A DNA stretch of 64,000 nucleotides from Chloroflexota bacterium. GTDB lineage: Bacteria; Chloroflexota; Anaerolineae; B4-G1; SLSP01. Under the pieces are notes generated by a model. That model saw only the letters and a program-made list of their open reading frames with translations. It was not told the DNA's origin and made no database searches. Positions 62,979-64,000 of the stretch are shown in pieces (within the stretch, counting starts at the first letter, position 1; each line of letters begins with the position of its first letter). Where the stretch lies: contig JAIOAX010000014.1 of the NCBI GenBank assembly GCA_019873645.1, positions 1 to 64,000 of the forward strand, in the 5' to 3' direction. The position numbers were made by a program, and so were the translations under genes.

Positions 62979-63410
62979 GCGGTTCCAGGATAGCCAGTAG
63001 AATCCCAGATCGTTGATGAGCCGGGTGAATTTGGCAAAGTCTATGGGCTTGACCAGGTAGCTGTTGGTGTGATGCTGGTAAGCTACGGTCAGGTCGCGCT
63101 CGGCTTCTGAGGTGGTGAGGATAATGACCGGGATACTCAGCAAGGTTTCATCCGTTTTGATTTCCTGCAACACCTGTAAACCGTTGATTTTGGGCAGGCG
63201 CAGGTCGAGGAGGATGACATGGGGGCGGGGGCTGGTCGCCGGATCGGAAAACCGCCCGCGATGGTAGAGAAAATCGAGCGCCGCCTCGCCATCCAGGACA
63301 TGGTAAATCTTATTGGGCACCTGATGTTCCTGAAAATTGCGGATGACCATCTCCGCATGCGCCGGATTGTCTTCAACAAGTAGTACGATGAGCGGTTCGT
63401 CTGTGGTCAT
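62955..63410 (-). CDS. CheY-like response regulator (Rcp1 type)
   Basis: This 151-residue receiver domain has VLLVEDNPAHAEM (Glu-Asp), LLDLRLPKINGL (phospho-acceptor Asp), TTSEAERD and VKPIDFAKF (conserved Lys). There is no output domain. The extended gap between acidic cluster and acceptor resembles Rcp1-type regulators of phytochrome-like kinases. Its neighbour is a histidine kinase fragment on the same strand, its probable partner. AGGGGAACAGCT precedes the start. Confidence 0.93.
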   Translation of the reverse strand: MTTDEPLIVLLVEDNPAHAEMVIRNFQEHQVPNKIYHVLDGEAALDFLYHRGRFSDPATSPRPHVILLDLRLPKINGLQVLQEIKTDETLLSIPVIILTTSEAERDLTVAYQHHTNSYLVKPIDFAKFTRLINDLGFYWLSWNRQPLKIDN

Positions 63411-63426
63411 AGCTGTTCCCCTGTAG

Positions 63427-63466
63427 AGCGTTTGAACGTTGGCACGTTAGCACGTTGGAACGTTTG
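63427..63466. repeat. AACGTT units
   Basis: GCGTTTGAACGTTGGCACGTTAGCACGTTGGAACG contains four 10-bp units. It lies between the histidine kinase and the response regulator. Confidence 0.75.
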
Positions 63467-63553
63467 CGAGAGCGCAAGTTTCCCATTTACATCACCAAAA
63501 TCCGTTCAAATTCGTTGGCCAACTTCCATCCAACCGTCGGGATGATTCATCCT

Positions 63554-64000
63554 TTAAGATTGCGGGAGGGTAAAGCAGAAGGTACTGCCCTGCCCGTGTC
63601 CTGCGGACTCTACCCAAATCCGTCCCTGGTGAACCTCGATGATGCGTTTAACAATCGCCAGGCCGATTCCTGTCCCTTCGGATGCAGCGTCGAGCTTTTC
63701 AAAGAGGTCGAAGACCTTCTTGTGATATTGCGGCTCAATGCCGATGCCGTTATCGCGCACATAGATGATCGGGTGGACCTCATCCTTATCATAGCGCACA
63801 CCGATTTCTACGCGCGGATGGGGCTGCGTGCCCATAAATTTGGCCGCGTTGCTCAACAGGTTCTCGAAGACTTCCCGCAAGCGCGGACGGTCGCCGACAA
63901 CCGTGGGCATATCGGGGGCGATTTCAACCTGTACGTCATGCGCCATAAGTTGTCCGGCTACCAGTTCTGCCGCTTCACGGGCCAATTCGGTCAACGCGAT
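63554..64000 (-). CDS. Histidine kinase, C-terminal part (runs off the window)
   Basis: The visible 148 residues are the HATPase catalytic domain: DRPRLREVFENLLSNAAKF (N box), VRDNGIGIEPQY (G1 box), FEKLD, GTGIGLAIVKRIIEVHQGRIWVES (G2). The frame is open to the right edge (the residues before TTG 63994 are in frame), so the gene continues beyond 64000 and upstream sensor domains are not visible. It probably phosphorylates the adjacent CheY-like regulator. Confidence 0.93.
   Translation of the reverse strand: MALTELAREAAELVAGQLMAHDVQVEIAPDMPTVVGDRPRLREVFENLLSNAAKFMGTQPHPRVEIGVRYDKDEVHPIIYVRDNGIGIEPQYHKKVFDLFEKLDAASEGTGIGLAIVKRIIEVHQGRIWVESAGHGQGSTFCFTLPQS

Overview
The window reads like a chromosomal segment of a Chloroflexota bacterium, most likely Anaerolineae-related. 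This is inferred from the gene set: a four-subunit 2-oxoacid:ferredoxin oxidoreductase, a biotin-dependent sodium-pump decarboxylase, secreted DUF4430 and alpha/alpha-toroid proteins with C-terminal anchors, and LysM/YkuD and PA14 surface proteins. Gene density is high and most genes are housekeeping or metabolic. No rRNA, tRNA, CRISPR array, prophage or intact insertion sequence was recognised.

Layout. 0-12.7 kb: a truncated zinc-ribbon ORF, hicAB, an FHA protein, an M19 dipeptidase, a free-standing 6S RNA, an MBL hydrolase, xerC, clpC, a 59-residue small gene, pnp, rpsO and a Tat-exported molybdopterin oxidoreductase. 12.7-18.7 kb: a B12-riboswitch-controlled operon of an alpha/alpha-toroid protein, a DUF4430 protein and ECF S, T and A components. 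The two exported proteins resemble the alpha and beta halves of animal intrinsic factor/transcobalamin, so this looks like a surface cobalamin-capture and uptake system. 18.9-28.5 kb: the least ordinary region. It holds a P-loop ATPase with an OmpR-type DNA-binding tail, three further P-loop/STAND-like ATPases (two pairs overlapping by ATGA), then a strong promoter with an unusual operator, a 62-residue Cys-rich peptide gene and a radical SAM/SPASM enzyme with a PqqD-like tail. It looks like a peptide-modification (RiPP-like) locus with signalling ATPases. 28.8-32.7 kb: a GT39-like glycosyltransferase and an MFS transporter. 32.7-43.5 kb: a long minus-strand run for branched-chain 2-oxoacid and methylmalonyl-CoA metabolism (VOR-type subunits, an unknown conserved 421-residue protein, panB, Na+-decarboxylase subunits, menG/ubiE). 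43.7-51.7 kb: a PIN/Phd toxin-antitoxin pair, PyrK/PyrD-like genes, lpdA, cmk, rluB and dgt. 51.7-57.6 kb: TetR, GH3 and GH2. 57.8-64 kb: a LysM/YkuD transpeptidase, a PA14 protein, a RACo-type corrinoid-protein activator, a CheY-like regulator and a partial histidine kinase.

The dominant structural feature is a set of about thirty elements made of short near-tandem units (7-16 bp). There are at least eight sequence families, for example GTAGACG, AATCTGCT, AATCCGTT, GCGAATCA, GATTAGGG and AACGTTCT. Many are folded as inverted repeats whose two arms carry the same unit. They lie in intergenic gaps, often supply the stop codon of the neighbouring gene (twelve cases), and in two genes are read through in frame.

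All assignments come from reading the sequence and remembered family motifs. No database search was run.
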